Assembly (NCBI GenBank): GCA_035476575.1 | Contig: DATILL010000125.1 | Span: forward strand, 1-57,407 | Reading direction: 5' to 3' | Source of the DNA: DATILL01 sp035476575 | Lineage (GTDB): Bacteria > Actinomycetota > Actinomycetes > Mycobacteriales > JACQDL01 | Length of the DNA stretch: 57,407 nt | Shown: piece after piece, positions 1-9,041 of the stretch | How positions within the stretch are numbered: position 1 is the stretch's first letter | How the letters are laid out: every line of letters starts with the position of its first letter | Position numbers and translations under genes: made by a program | The notes under the pieces: model-generated | Database searches by the model: none | What the model was told of the DNA's origin: nothing | The model's input: the letters and a program-made list of their open reading frames with translations, nothing else

Positions 1-99
1 AGGGCCGTTGCGCTTCCAGAACGTGATCAGGCTGTCGTCGCACACCAACACGACGCCACCCACAAGCAGCACCCGTGATCGTCACCAACCACAACGCCG

Positions 100-603
100 C
101 TACACAGCAACGCCGTCGTCATGCGGAATGTCGGTCAACACGCCGGCCGTCGAGATACGCTGCCTGAGGTCTTGCCGTGCTTGTGCTTCTTCTGCTTCCT
201 GCTCAGTCTGGTGAGTGGCTGCTGACTCCGCCCATCCAGGCACCGGCCCTTGGTCTTCCCGGTTCAGACAGTACGTACCCAGCCAGTTGATCCAGTGCTT
301 TACTTGGTCAGGTTGTTGATCGAAGTCTTGTGTTAGTTCAGTATGGACTTCTTCGGCAATAGCGCCGCTGGAGGCCAGGCCGTACAGGGCAGAGGCTTGG
401 CCATCGTGAAGCTGTGTGGCGATGCAGCGAGCGGTGCGGTCGTCAATCTCAGTCCCATCCTGCAAGGCTCGTTCGATGCCTTCTCGGATTACGCGTACGT
501 CATCGGGTTCTTGGCGTGTTTCTTGAGGAGGCATGACTGCCTGGGGCGTAGGTGTCTGTGTTGGGTGGTGCTGTTCACCTCCGTCGGGTGGGGTTCGTTC
601 CAT
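100..603 (-). CDS. Hypothetical protein of a mobile-element type
   Basis: A 167-residue soluble protein with no signal peptide or membrane segment. The start is supported by a GGAG ribosome-binding site about eight bases upstream of the ATG. The middle (about residues 45-85) contains IDDRTARCIATQLHDGQ followed by SALYGLASSGAI. From memory, this resembles a widespread uncharacterised family carried on actinobacterial integrated elements and plasmids. The C-terminal third is acidic and glutamine-rich. Its position beside integrase and IS debris fits mobile-element cargo. I cannot assign a function. Confidence 0.6.
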   Translation of the reverse strand: MERTPPDGGEQHHPTQTPTPQAVMPPQETRQEPDDVRVIREGIERALQDGTEIDDRTARCIATQLHDGQASALYGLASSGAIAEEVHTELTQDFDQQPDQVKHWINWLGTYCLNREDQGPVPGWAESAATHQTEQEAEEAQARQDLRQRISTAGVLTDIPHDDGVAV

Positions 604-1423
604 ACATTGGTTCTCCGTTTAAATTGTCGAGTTGGTGGCGTAAGACCCATCACCCTTTACGCCAGCCGACACGATTGTTATGATCAAACTAAATGCAAGA
701 AGATCTCGCACTACTGGAACAAGCGCTCAGGTAAGGCGATGCCGGCGACTTCATCACCAACGTCAGCAGAGCACTGGACTCCGCCGACGGCAAACTACTG
801 TTATCGGTGCGGGCGTTTGCTGATGAGCCACAGCTACTCTATGTCGCCCGCTAACTATGCGTCGCTCCGTGGCGTCACGCTCCTCGTGCCAGAACATAAT
901 CTTCTGAACTGTGAAGATAAGATCACCCATCACCGTGAAAGAAAAGCGTAACTCAGCTCAGGCCGCTAACCTCGGTTCGTCTTGGATTATCAGTCAACCC
1001 TGGACCACAGGCAACAAGCAGCGCTCCCGCCACTCCAGCGCGAACGCCGAACAATTGGCCTCTGACTGTGGCTGACGACCGGCAGCCGACCAGGCTTCGC
1101 TGCGAGGTGAAGAGTGGCACCTGGACGCGGCCCAGCCAGGCAGGTTGGTGAGTGCCGAGGTGGAAGATGAAACCAGGGTGCCCGACCGGCCAAGCAGCCG
1201 TCGGGCACCTCCGTCGTGATTGATAGTGGCGCGGAGACTCATGATGCAGCCTCCGAGTCCACCTCCCCACCCTTGTTGTACCGGCGAGCACCACGCTGCC
1301 GCAGCAACCGCCGCACACTGCTCAAGCTGATGCCGTAGCGCTCAGCCAAGGTGTCGGCATGGATACCAGCTAGATAGCTTTCAACCAAGGCTTGGATCTC
1401 TTGTTCGGTCAGACGATCCACCA
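604..1423. other. Stretch without a convincing gene
   Basis: Reading frames here are short, overlapping and without family motifs. The first 350 bases are visibly richer in A and T than the rest of the window. The sequence lies between the hypothetical gene at the left edge and a small HTH gene. I read it as decayed mobile DNA or an intergenic region. Confidence 0.4.
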
Positions 1424-1424
1424 T
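1239..1424 (-). CDS. Small helix-turn-helix protein or recombinase tail fragment
   Basis: From the internal ATG this encodes 61 residues, beginning MVDRLTEQEIQALVESYLAG. The centre (HADTLAERYGISLSSVRRLL) reads as a classic helix-turn-helix. The frame stays open upstream to a TTG at 1556, but no good ribosome-binding site supports that start. Similar HTH segments occur alone in actinobacterial mobile elements and near the C-termini of serine recombinases. It could therefore be a free-standing regulator or the remnant of a recombinase. Neighbouring integrase and IS66 debris favours the remnant. Confidence 0.45.
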   Translation of the reverse strand: MVDRLTEQEIQALVESYLAGIHADTLAERYGISLSSVRRLLRQRGARRYNKGGEVDSEAAS

Positions 1425-1577
1425 GGCGTAGGAGCGCCTACGGCCCTGGGCGACCACGGGCAGAGGGAGCGGCAGGTCAGGATCACGCAACCGCCAGTCC
1501 CGCAGGTACTGCTGTAGAGCGGGGTTCAACCTCTGTCCGGCCTGGACCACTGGCAATTAGGCCTCTGACCTGCTGTT

Positions 1578-2080
1578 TTACTGTCCGGCCGACTTCCCGG
1601 CCCGGCTCGATTGGCCGTTACTGTGCACCGAATGTGCACGCCCGTCGCCGCGAAGCAGCGCGACGGCGGCCTGCATCCCCTCGCGAGCCGGGCCGCGGAG
1701 GACGTGCGCGTACACCGCTCGGGTGATAGCTGGCGAGGAGTGCCCGACGATCAGGGCCACCGTCTCGACCGGCACGCCGGCCGCCAGCAGCAGGGAGCAC
1801 GCGCCGTGCCGCATCTCGTGCAGCTTAATCTTCGGTAGCCCGGCCGCAGCTGCGCGCTCCTCTTCAACGGCCTGCCGGTCCCGGTGCGCCTGCAGGCCGC
1901 CACCGTGTCACCGACCAGCGGCACCCACCGGGCGCTGGCGTCGGACTTCGGCGGCTTCAGCCGCCGCCTTCGGCGACGTTGGCCACGACCAGGTCCCGGC
2001 GCTGGGCCGTCGACAGCGCCGCCCGCAGCGTCCTCCGTACGGCGTCCAGCGTCCGCGCAGACCGCCGTTCGACTGTCTGC
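1578..2080 (-). pseudogene. Broken tyrosine integrase
   Basis: Pieces of a phage-type integrase lie in order but in different frames. A core-binding segment (ERRSARTLDAVRRTLRAALS) lies near 2070-1957. A frame change then leads into KSDASARWVPLVGDTVAA, and another leads into LQAHRDRQAVEEERAAAAG. That runs directly into the catalytic tail LPKIKLHEMRHGACSLLLAA and the motif VGHSSPAITRAVYAHV. The stretch normally found between the HRDRQ helix and GLPKI is missing, so there is an internal deletion as well as frameshifts. The N-terminus has been replaced by IS66 sequence. It cannot be active. It marks an old integrated element. Confidence 0.75.
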
Positions 2081-2143
2081 TCACCTCGACCTTCCGCTCC
2101 GGCAACGGCGCCGTGGGGATCTCCTGGAGCATCGTCTCCACGT

Positions 2144-3165
2144 GATGCCGCCGGGCCAGCGCGTTGTGGCTTTTCATCAGCTTGCTGGAGCGGGCGGCTG
2201 TGGCGGTGAGGCTGATCTGGGCTGCGGAGCGGTAGCGGTGGATCTGCTCGGCCAGCGCGGCGGGGTCCACCGCCTCCTGCCCAGCTATGACGGCCTGATC
2301 GACCAGCTTCTGCATCTGGACCAGGACCTCGGCGGCCTGGGTGGCCCAGCACCAGCCGTCGGTTGGCCAGGTGTCAGCGACGCCAACCAGCTCTCGGACC
2401 ACGTGAGCGCAGCAAAGCTGGTGTTCGGCTTCGACGTAGGTGTCGTACGGGGGCCACGCGCACCTGGTCCAGGAAGCTGCCTAGCCCGTCGGCGGCACGC
2501 GCGGTGACCGCGGCGACCGTGCCTTCCGAGATCGGGGTGCCGAACAGCTCGCCCAGCGCCTGCGCGGTCCGTTTCTTGGACAGGAGCTGCCCGACGTAGA
2601 GGTAGATGACGACCGCGGCGATCCGTGGACCGTACTGCACCGGCGCGGTGACACCCTCCGGGTCCGCCGCCCGGGTCCGCCGCCCGCACACACACTCCCG
2701 CTCGATGAGCTGATGCTCACTCACCTCGGCCTTCAGCAGCGGCAGATCGAGCTCCTGACGCCGCTCGACCCCGGTGACCGGTCGGCCGGCCAGCGGCCGC
2801 CGGCAGCCCGTGCAGCCCGGCTCGTGCGGCACCTCATGATCTGGGTTGGCCACCTGCCGCAGCCTCCTGCCCCGATGGCCATCCTGCCCGCCAGGCTTAC
2901 GGCCGGTCGGCTTCCGCAGCGACCTCGGCGCCGGCTTGTCCAGCCCGTCCGAGCTTGGCGGCTTCGAAGAGTTGCGGGAGCTCTTCTTCACCTGCGCCTC
3001 CAGCTCGGCGATCCGCTGCCGGGCACCAGCCAGCTCATCCCGCACCGCCGCCAGCTCCGCACGCGACTCCTCGGCCACAGCCTGCACGACCAACAACTCA
3101 GCCCGAAGGCTCACCACCAACGGGGCGAGCACCTCATACGACGGACCGGGCTGACCGACAGGCAC
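2144..3165 (-). pseudogene. IS66-family transposase remnant
   Basis: The GTG-initiated N-terminal part has the family layout: a coiled coil rich in E, A and L, the linker SSRNSSKPPSSDG, then a cysteine-containing zinc-binding region with CTGCRRPL and CVCGRR. After FLDQVRVAPV the frame breaks. A second frame continues with HVVRELVGVADTWPTDGWCW through HRYRSAAQISLTATAARSS to SHNALARR. The segment with the first catalytic aspartates is gone, and the C-terminal part is replaced by integrase sequence. It is therefore inactive. Confidence 0.75.
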
Positions 3166-3360
3166 ACACCGACCCTACGAACACAAGATCAGCCCCGGCC
3201 AGCCTCACAAATCAACACGGCGCGCCCCACACGATCTCGGACGAACCACCCACCAACCAACCCGAATACTCCCCCAAGTGGGTGGTACCACGGCGAAAAG
3301 GTGCCTTTTGGCGATCTTTGCGGTGAGAATGGGCGTGACCGACTGTCAACAGGGGGTGAC

Positions 3361-4272
3361 ATGGACATACGTGACCAGGGCGAACGACGCTGGTTGGTAC
3401 TGCGGACGTTGCTGGCGCTGATGCTTGGCCTGTCCTTGCTCAGTGCCGTGCCGCGGGCTGCTATCGCTGTGTCGCGTGATTGCCAGGCTGAGATCGCCAC
3501 CGCGCAGTCGGTTGCTCAGAAGATCGCCGCCCACAACGCCAAGCCGCACACGTTCAGGCTGCCTGCGCAGGCGGATGCCTATGCGGCGTACAACACCGAA
3601 GCAGTCCAGTTGAACAACGCGAAGGCCGCTGCGGTCAGGGCGCTCGACAGTTGCAAGGCGGCGCTGCTGGCTCGGGCGAAGGCCCTGGAGCAAGCGCACC
3701 GAGAGCTGGCCGCCGGCGGCCAAGTGCGAGAACTATCCTCCGAGCGGCGCGCGAAGATCGATGCCGTGCGCCCGTCCCTTTCCGGATACACCCCCCCGGC
3801 TACTCCGGCGGTGAACCTCCCCAAGAACAGCCCCATCGCGCGGCTGAAGGACGCATTGCGTCAGGACAACCCCCGCTGGCCATATGAGAACGTTCCCCTG
3901 CAAGGAAAGGCGCGGACGAACATCGGCGACGCGGATGCGGCGTACGCCGGGCCGGGGACCAAGTACCCCAACCGGACGATCCCCGCAGTCAACGGCGAAC
4001 CGGCGGTCACGCCCGACCACATCTATCCCTTGGTCAAACTGGTTCAGCTGCCAGGCTTCACCCGGCTCACTTCCGAGAACATGTGGCGGGTAGCCACCGG
4101 AGAACTTAACCTGCAGTGGATGTCCCGGACCGCCAACTGGTCCAAAGGCTCGCGCGGCGCCGCGGCCATGGCCGGGGTGAATCCCGCCTGGCAAGACGCC
4201 CAGATACAACTGGAAGCCCAGACCGAGGCGCAGCTGCGTGACCTGATCCAGCGGCTGCTGGCCAACCAGTGA
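3361..4272 (+). CDS. Secreted protein with C-terminal HNH-type nuclease-like domain
   Basis: A 303-residue protein. I chose the ATG at 3361 because AGGGGG lies just upstream and it is followed by a signal-peptide-like start (basic N-terminus, hydrophobic residues 11-36 ending in PRAAIA). Residues 40-125 are alanine-rich and helical. The C-terminus has DHIYPLVKLVQLPGF (219-233), LTSEN (236-240), NL (250-251) and TANWSKG (267-273). I recognise this spacing from HNH/His-Me-finger toxin domains, where the DH pair and the Asn residues contribute to the metal site. It heads a three-gene operon whose second gene looks like an immunity protein. I infer an exported or surface nuclease effector. The domain call is from motif pattern only. 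Confidence 0.7.
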   Translation: MDIRDQGERRWLVLRTLLALMLGLSLLSAVPRAAIAVSRDCQAEIATAQSVAQKIAAHNAKPHTFRLPAQADAYAAYNTEAVQLNNAKAAAVRALDSCKAALLARAKALEQAHRELAAGGQVRELSSERRAKIDAVRPSLSGYTPPATPAVNLPKNSPIARLKDALRQDNPRWPYENVPLQGKARTNIGDADAAYAGPGTKYPNRTIPAVNGEPAVTPDHIYPLVKLVQLPGFTRLTSENMWRVATGELNLQWMSRTANWSKGSRGAAAMAGVNPAWQDAQIQLEAQTEAQLRDLIQRLLANQ

Positions 4273-4283
4273 GAAAGGGCGCC

Positions 4284-4976
4284 ATGACCGGGATCGACCT
4301 TGCCGAGGTGGCCACCACATTGGGCCGTGGGCCTGCCGTGTTCATCGACTCGGCCTCACCCCTGTTCTCCCAGGTGCCTGACCGGTGGCGCTCCATCGCG
4401 GCAGCAGGCCAGCCTCAGGACCGCTGTACGACAGCGCTGTCGCTGTGGAACACGGACTTCTGCGCGCTCGTGCCGCGCTTTTCCGCCGCGCTGGCCACCA
4501 AACTGGTGGACGTGCGGGTGTGTCACCTGCGCGGTGAATGGGTGCTGGTCTACGTGGCGCCGGCGTTCGCCGAACCCCACGCGACCTGGATCGGACACCT
4601 GCCCGCCGACACTCAGACACCGCCGGCCAGCTGGTCCCTGCTGCCCGAACCGGTACAAGACTTTCTGAGCACGGTGCACGGTGGGTTCACCGCTCCCGAT
4701 GGCGAGTCGTACGGCGTGATCCGACCGTCGGACATGGTGAGCTACGTCCGGTGGGCGACGGGCAGTGACGAGCCCGATCCCGATTGGGACGAGGGCCAGC
4801 CGTTGTCCTCGGCCCGGATGACGTTCATCGGCAAAGATGGCGGCCTCACCCACTACTGTGTCTCACCAGATCTTCCGCCAGGCCAGGTGGCACTGGTGTA
4901 CGAGGGCGAGATCGACCCCGGTCTGCAGTTCGGTCCCGCACTGGACGACTGCATGATGGGAAGGTTTGAGGGCTGA
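4284..4976 (+). CDS. Probable immunity-type protein of the nuclease operon
   Basis: A 230-residue soluble, acidic protein. The ATG at 4284 follows the Shine-Dalgarno-like GAGAAAGG that overlaps the stop of the preceding gene; a GTG at 4269 is possible but worse placed. The C-terminal half, around LPEPVQDFLSTVHGGFTAP and PSDMVSYVRWA, faintly resembles SUKH (SMI1/KNR4) immunity proteins. I am not certain of that. It sits 11 bases after a secreted nuclease-like gene and overlaps the next gene by one base (TGATG). An immunity role follows from this arrangement and is an inference. Confidence 0.6.
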   Translation: MTGIDLAEVATTLGRGPAVFIDSASPLFSQVPDRWRSIAAAGQPQDRCTTALSLWNTDFCALVPRFSAALATKLVDVRVCHLRGEWVLVYVAPAFAEPHATWIGHLPADTQTPPASWSLLPEPVQDFLSTVHGGFTAPDGESYGVIRPSDMVSYVRWATGSDEPDPDWDEGQPLSSARMTFIGKDGGLTHYCVSPDLPPGQVALVYEGEIDPGLQFGPALDDCMMGRFEG

Positions 4977-5419
4977 TGGCAGCCTCGCACCGTTCCAGGA
5001 CCCTGTTCACCGTGGCCGGCCTGGCCGTCGTGACGGCCGCACTCACCGCCTTCCTGGCCCTGCGCGAACCAGGCTCCCTACCGAACATCGCCCAGCTGCA
5101 AATCCACGGCACCCTCCTCAACTTCGGCACCGCCCTCGATCAGGAGAACCAAACCGCCATGCTCGCACTGATGTGCCCAGAAGAAGCCGCCGGCATCACC
5201 GAGGACGACGACTACGACCCCGACACCCCACCACTGCCGACACCCGTACTCCGATCCCGCACGATCACCGACATCCACATCGCCGGCGACGCCGCCTTCG
5301 CGCAAGTCAGCGTGGACGGCGCCGCCTCGCAGACCGTATACCTACGTCGAGACCAAGGACACTGGTTGATCTGCACTGCAGCCGCCACACAACTAAACCC
5401 ATCTCCTGAACACCACTAA
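4976..5419 (+). CDS. Membrane-anchored small extracytoplasmic protein
   Basis: A 147-residue protein with one N-terminal hydrophobic segment (about residues 9-29, TLFTVAGLAVVTAALTAFLA) and a compact outer domain with alternating beta-like stretches. The layout resembles the DUF4878/NTF2-like lipoprotein-type proteins of actinobacteria, although there is no lipobox cysteine. Its start overlaps the stop of the upstream gene, so translation is probably coupled. The third member of a nuclease/immunity operon could be an envelope-side protector or an accessory factor. No specific function can be read. Confidence 0.6.
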   Translation: MAASHRSRTLFTVAGLAVVTAALTAFLALREPGSLPNIAQLQIHGTLLNFGTALDQENQTAMLALMCPEEAAGITEDDDYDPDTPPLPTPVLRSRTITDIHIAGDAAFAQVSVDGAASQTVYLRRDQGHWLICTAAATQLNPSPEHH

Positions 5420-5444
5420 GAAAAGACCGGCGTGCCTCCCAGAT

Positions 5445-5578
5445 TCCGGACAGGGGACCCAATAAGGTCCGGTCTGGAATGGATGGTCTGAATGCCGGAA
5501 CGGCGTAGGAAGTTCTCACCTGAGTTTAAGGACAAGGCGGTGAAGATGGTGATCGAGACCCAATGCCACTTAGCTTAA
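5445..5578 (+). mobile_element. Left end of an IS3-family element with OrfA start
   Basis: A terminus-like stretch (attccggac, then acccaataaggtc) is followed by an ATG at 5492. This starts a short OrfA N-terminus reading MPERRRKFSPEFKDKAVKMV, the usual opening of IS3 OrfA HTH proteins. The frame stops at 5578 because another element (IS4 type) begins at about 5571 with aatgccacttagcttaag. A closely similar left end occurs at 57,286. This copy is inactive and acted as the target for the nested IS. Confidence 0.75.
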
Positions 5579-6400
5579 GTTGATCAAGGTCGGTTGGGAC
5601 CGGTTCAGGCTTGGCTGGCTTCGGTTCGCCGTGGCGCCGTGACCATGCGCGGGTTGCGTGGTAGCGGTCACAGGTGTGGATCATGGTGTGGTTGTGTCTC
5701 CGGATCAGGTGCCGTTGGGGGTGCTGGTCACCGTGGTCGGCGCGACGCCGTCGATGATGCCGTTGCGGCCTGTGGGGTCGCCGCCAAGCGCTCGGGCGGG
5801 AAGCTGCCAGCGCACGTGGTGGCGTACCTGACGATGGCGTTGTGCCTGTTCGGCGAGGATGCCTATGAGGAGGTCGCGGCCAAGGTCACCGGGGCGGTGA
5901 ACCAGTGGCGGTGCTGGGACGCCGGCTGGTCGGTCCCGACCGTGGGTGGGATCACCCAGGCGCGCAAGCGGCTGGGTCGGGCGGTGCTGGCGGAGGTGTT
6001 CGAGCGGGTAGCCGCGCCGGTGGGCACCCGCGAGACCAGGGGGGCGTGGCTGCGCCAGTGGAGGCTGCTGGGGATCGACGGCTTCGACCTAGACCTGCCC
6101 GACACCCCCCGGCAACCCCGAGGAGCTCGGCTATGCCGGGTCTGGGCTAACCGCTCGGCGCTTCCCAAGGCGCGGGTGGTGGCGCTGGTCGAGTGCGGCA
6201 CGCACGCGTTCTTGGCCGCCGAGGTCGCATCGTATGCAACCGGGGAGAAGACGCTGGCCCACCGGCTCTACCCGCGGCTGCGCACCCACGAGCTGCTGAC
6301 AGCAGACCGCAACTTCTACTCCTGGCAGGCCTGGGGCTGGCCGCCGCCACCGGGGCGGCGTTGCTATGGCGGGCTCCGACCCAGCTGGACCTCAACACCC
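5571..6400 (+). pseudogene. IS4-family transposase remnant
   Basis: The sequence encodes LPAHVVAYLTMALCLFGEDA followed by YEEVAAKVTGAV, then GGITQARKRLG, LLGIDGFDLDLPDTP and LLTADRNFYSWQAWG. This is the order of actinobacterial IS4-type DDE transposases, with the first catalytic Asp in GIDG and the second in ADRNF. The N-terminal part is out of frame near 5735. After ADRNFYSW the frame shifts again, and the last catalytic region and right terminus are missing. The 3' side is fused to part of an ssb gene. It is a non-functional, deleted copy. Confidence 0.75.
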
Positions 6401-6700
6401 GACGCAAAGACCACCGACGGCAGCTATGCCGACACCGAGGCCGAGTTCTACGACATCACCATCTGGGGCCAGGCCGCACCGAACGCCGCCAGACATTGAC
6501 CAAGGGCGCCGCCGTGGCCGCCGCCGGGGCGACTTGGACCGAGGCCTACACCGACCGCAACGGCGACCGGCGCACCAAGCGGGTCATCCGCATCATCCAG
6601 CACATCGGCGCCAAACTCCGCTTCGCCATTGCCGTCCTTGCCCGTACCGGTCGCGTGGAGCAGTACCAGGCCGACAACATCGAGCAGGCCTCAGCGAACG
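6401..6700 (+). pseudogene. Single-stranded DNA-binding protein fragment
   Basis: The central OB-fold part of an SSB is readable in two frames. The first gives KTTDGSYADTEAEFYDITIW and GQAAPNAAR. A one-base shift near 6490 then gives TLTKGAAVAAAGATWTEAYT, DRNGDRRTKRVIRI and LRFAIAVLARTGR. The phrases EFYDITIWGQ and LTKG-AV-AAG are typical of SSB family proteins. The N-terminus has been replaced by IS4 sequence. An ssb gene of this kind is usual on conjugative and integrative elements, so this probably marks former mobile-element backbone. Confidence 0.7.
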
Positions 6701-6941
6701 CAGAGCGGAGCCAGCGAACGGACGCTGGCTCCCGGCGTGGCTGTGACGGTCTTGGTGCCGATCAGCGATGCACCCCACGCGCGTGCGAACGCGGGGCGGA
6801 ACTGTGACCGTCGGTTGACCCTCAGCGCACCAGTGGCTGAGACTAGGGTCGCCCAGCGCGCACGACGCCGGATCCGCATGGGCAGCGTCGACACCAACCA
6901 GTAGATGGTCGGGGGTAGGCGGGGTGCGGGTAAGGCTTAAC

Positions 6942-7682
6942 TTATGGCCAGACGGGCTGTGCGGCCTCCCAGAGCGCCTGGGTGTGCCGCACGGCTATCT
7001 GGTCGAACAGGCCGCCATCCATCCGCCGACGCAGGTGCATTGCAGGAAATTGGATACCCATCTCGCCATGCAACCACCAGTGCGCCACGGCTGTGTCGTC
7101 GCCACGGTAGACCGACCGGCCCCAGCCCATAGAGGTCCGGCGAACCCTGACAACATCGCGGAGCGGCTCCACAAGATGCAGAGTTTGCTCGATTCGGGAC
7201 GTCAGGGTCAGGGGGATGCCTGTGGCTTCCTCGTCCGCGCGAACGACAGGGTCGTTAGGGTCGCCCACCATGACTCGGATTCGACATCCGGCATTCGCCT
7301 TCTGGCGAAGAATTCGAGTCAGGTCGGGCACATCGAACCAATACCAATATGAAACAGTGTCGCAGAAGACAATTTCGCGCTTCGCATCGACGATCAGGCT
7401 CTGCCAGACGGTCGCTGGTACCGCCGAGTGGCTTGGGTACACGGCTAGGACCTCGCGGTCGTATCCGGTTTTAACAGTGGATCGCACGGCTTCTGGCCAG
7501 ATCATCGCCTCATCCACCTCCAAGGCGTCGGCCACGGCCCATCGGTGCCGCGGCTGTGGGGTGCGGCCTTCCTCGGCGACCCACCTGGCGACCGTCTTGG
7601 GGTCTACTCGGATCGCGTGGGCGAGGGCCTCGGGTGTCATTCGACGCTCCGCGAGGGCTCGCCGCAACGCATCGTTCGCCAT
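6942..7682 (-). CDS. HTH regulator with C-terminal DUF5919 domain, copy 1
   Basis: A 246-residue protein. Residues 1-60 form an XRE-type HTH (MANDALRRALAERRMTPEAL, then DPKTVARWVAEEGRTP). Residues about 75-246 resemble the DUF5919 domain, a phospholipase-D-like fold fused to HTH domains in actinobacteria (IRVMVGDPNDPVV, AMHLRRRMDGGLFDQ, WEAAQPVWP). It is a tandem duplicate of the next gene downstream in coordinates. The first 210 coding bases are nearly identical between copies, while the centre has diverged. I infer DNA binding with a ligand-sensing C-terminal domain. The natural ligand is unknown. Confidence 0.8.
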   Translation of the reverse strand: MANDALRRALAERRMTPEALAHAIRVDPKTVARWVAEEGRTPQPRHRWAVADALEVDEAMIWPEAVRSTVKTGYDREVLAVYPSHSAVPATVWQSLIVDAKREIVFCDTVSYWYWFDVPDLTRILRQKANAGCRIRVMVGDPNDPVVRADEEATGIPLTLTSRIEQTLHLVEPLRDVVRVRRTSMGWGRSVYRGDDTAVAHWWLHGEMGIQFPAMHLRRRMDGGLFDQIAVRHTQALWEAAQPVWP

Positions 7683-7734
7683 ATTCGGACAATACTAGAG
7701 TTCGTCCGTTCCGTCCTAGCGGGCAAGGCTTCCC

Positions 7735-8481
7735 TTACGGCCAGACGGGCTGTGCCGCCTCCCAGAGCACCTCGACGTGGTCGGCGAAACGATCGAACAG
7801 GGAATCCTCCTGGCGGCGGCGCAGGTGCAGGGTTGGAGACTCATGCCCGAGGCCGGTGCCCAAGTGCTGACAGACTAGGGACTGGTCGTCGAACTGGAAC
7901 ACCGATAGTGAGATGTGCCGGTCGGATTTACGGGCCTCCAGGGCTGGAGTGGCGCTGCGCAGCCGCTCCAGCTCGGTCAGGGTCACCGTGATCCGGGTGC
8001 GGACCGTGAGCGCCGCTCCCTCGACATCCTCGCGTTGGCGAGTGACATCGCTGTCCGGGTCGCCGAGCAGGAATCGCACCGAACATCCGGCTTTTACCTT
8101 CTGCGCCAGCATTCCTCTCAATCCGGGGATCTCTAGCCAGAGAAAATACGAAGTATAGCCAGCAAACACGAGCGTCTTCTCCGCGTTGGCGATCAGGTTG
8201 CGCCATAGCGCGTTCGGTACTGCCGCCCGGGAGGTGTAGGCGGCAACGATTTCCCGGTCTGGTCCGGTTTTTATGGTTGATCGCACGGCTTCTGGCCAGA
8301 TCATCGCCTCATCCACCTCCAAGGCGTCGGCGACGGCCCATCGGTGCCGCGGCTGTGGGGTGCGGCCTTCCTCGGCGACCCACCTGGCGACCGTCTTGGG
8401 GTCTACTCGGATCGTGTGGGCGAGGGCCTCGGGTGTCATTCGACGCTCCGCGAGGGCTCGCCGCAACGCATCGTTCGCCAT
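7735..8481 (-). CDS. HTH regulator with C-terminal DUF5919 domain, copy 2
   Basis: A 248-residue paralogue of the adjacent gene. I used the ATG at 8481 because the N-terminal HTH then matches copy 1 almost residue for residue. A longer upstream frame exists but is not shared. The effector half differs clearly (VRFLLGDPDSDVTRQREDVE against VMVGDPNDPVVRADEEATG in copy 1) yet keeps the GDP motif and the shared end LWEAAQPVWP. About 35 bases upstream of each start are also conserved. Two regulators with the same DNA-reading head but different sensors could compete for one operator. Confidence 0.8.
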   Translation of the reverse strand: MANDALRRALAERRMTPEALAHTIRVDPKTVARWVAEEGRTPQPRHRWAVADALEVDEAMIWPEAVRSTIKTGPDREIVAAYTSRAAVPNALWRNLIANAEKTLVFAGYTSYFLWLEIPGLRGMLAQKVKAGCSVRFLLGDPDSDVTRQREDVEGAALTVRTRITVTLTELERLRSATPALEARKSDRHISLSVFQFDDQSLVCQHLGTGLGHESPTLHLRRRQEDSLFDRFADHVEVLWEAAQPVWP

Positions 8482-8563
8482 CTTCGGGACAATACCGGAA
8501 TTCGTCCATTCTGTCCTGGTGGTGTGGTGACGTTGGGAGACACCCGGTCGCAGGATGTTGCAC

Positions 8564-8860
8564 ATGACGGATGAAGCGGACAGCGGCGGCCGGAGCTTGT
8601 GGGAGCGAGTCCAGGAGGCCGAGGAACGTGCTGTGCGTGACTTCCTCGGGTCTGCCGGGCAACTGCCCGGCGGGGATGCGCTGGCGACGGACAGGACACC
8701 GATCCTGTGGGCTGGCGCCTTCCGGACGGGGAGGCCGCCCAAGCAGCCTCCCTCATAGGGCAAGCAGCCGATCTGGTGGAGGTGATGTCAGCGGCGGCCG
8801 GTGGGTGCCGTTGGTGTCTTGGCCGGGCCGGATGTCGGTCCGCTCCGGTGTTCCGGCCGG
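8564..8860 (+). pseudogene. Possible frameshifted hypothetical gene
   Basis: From the ATG at 8564 a frame reads MTDEADSGGRSLWERVQEAE with a helical look, then loses coding character. A second frame nearby reads GWRLPDGEAAQAASLIGQAA and DLVEVMSAAAG, which also looks like protein. Together they suggest one small helical protein broken by a frameshift, divergent from the DUF5919 regulator. No family is recognised. The rest of the interval up to 9041 shows no gene. Confidence 0.3.
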
Positions 8861-9041
8861 GGTTCCGGTGGCTGGGTGGCTGGTCCAGTGCCGTGTTGTG
8901 CAGCTCCTTCCGCGAGGAGACGCACGGGCCATCTCAACCCGGCCACCGGAAAAAGGGGGGGCGGCGCGGCGGGCATCTGCGGCCCGCCGCGCCGTCCCCC
9001 GGTTATTTGCATCCCACCCGACCGAGGAAAGGGGTTTGTGA

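Noticed and set aside
3296..3309. aaaaggtgcctttt as a terminator hairpin
   Set aside because: The palindrome has only a two-base centre and lies upstream of a gene. At most it is an operator; I have no evidence for either.
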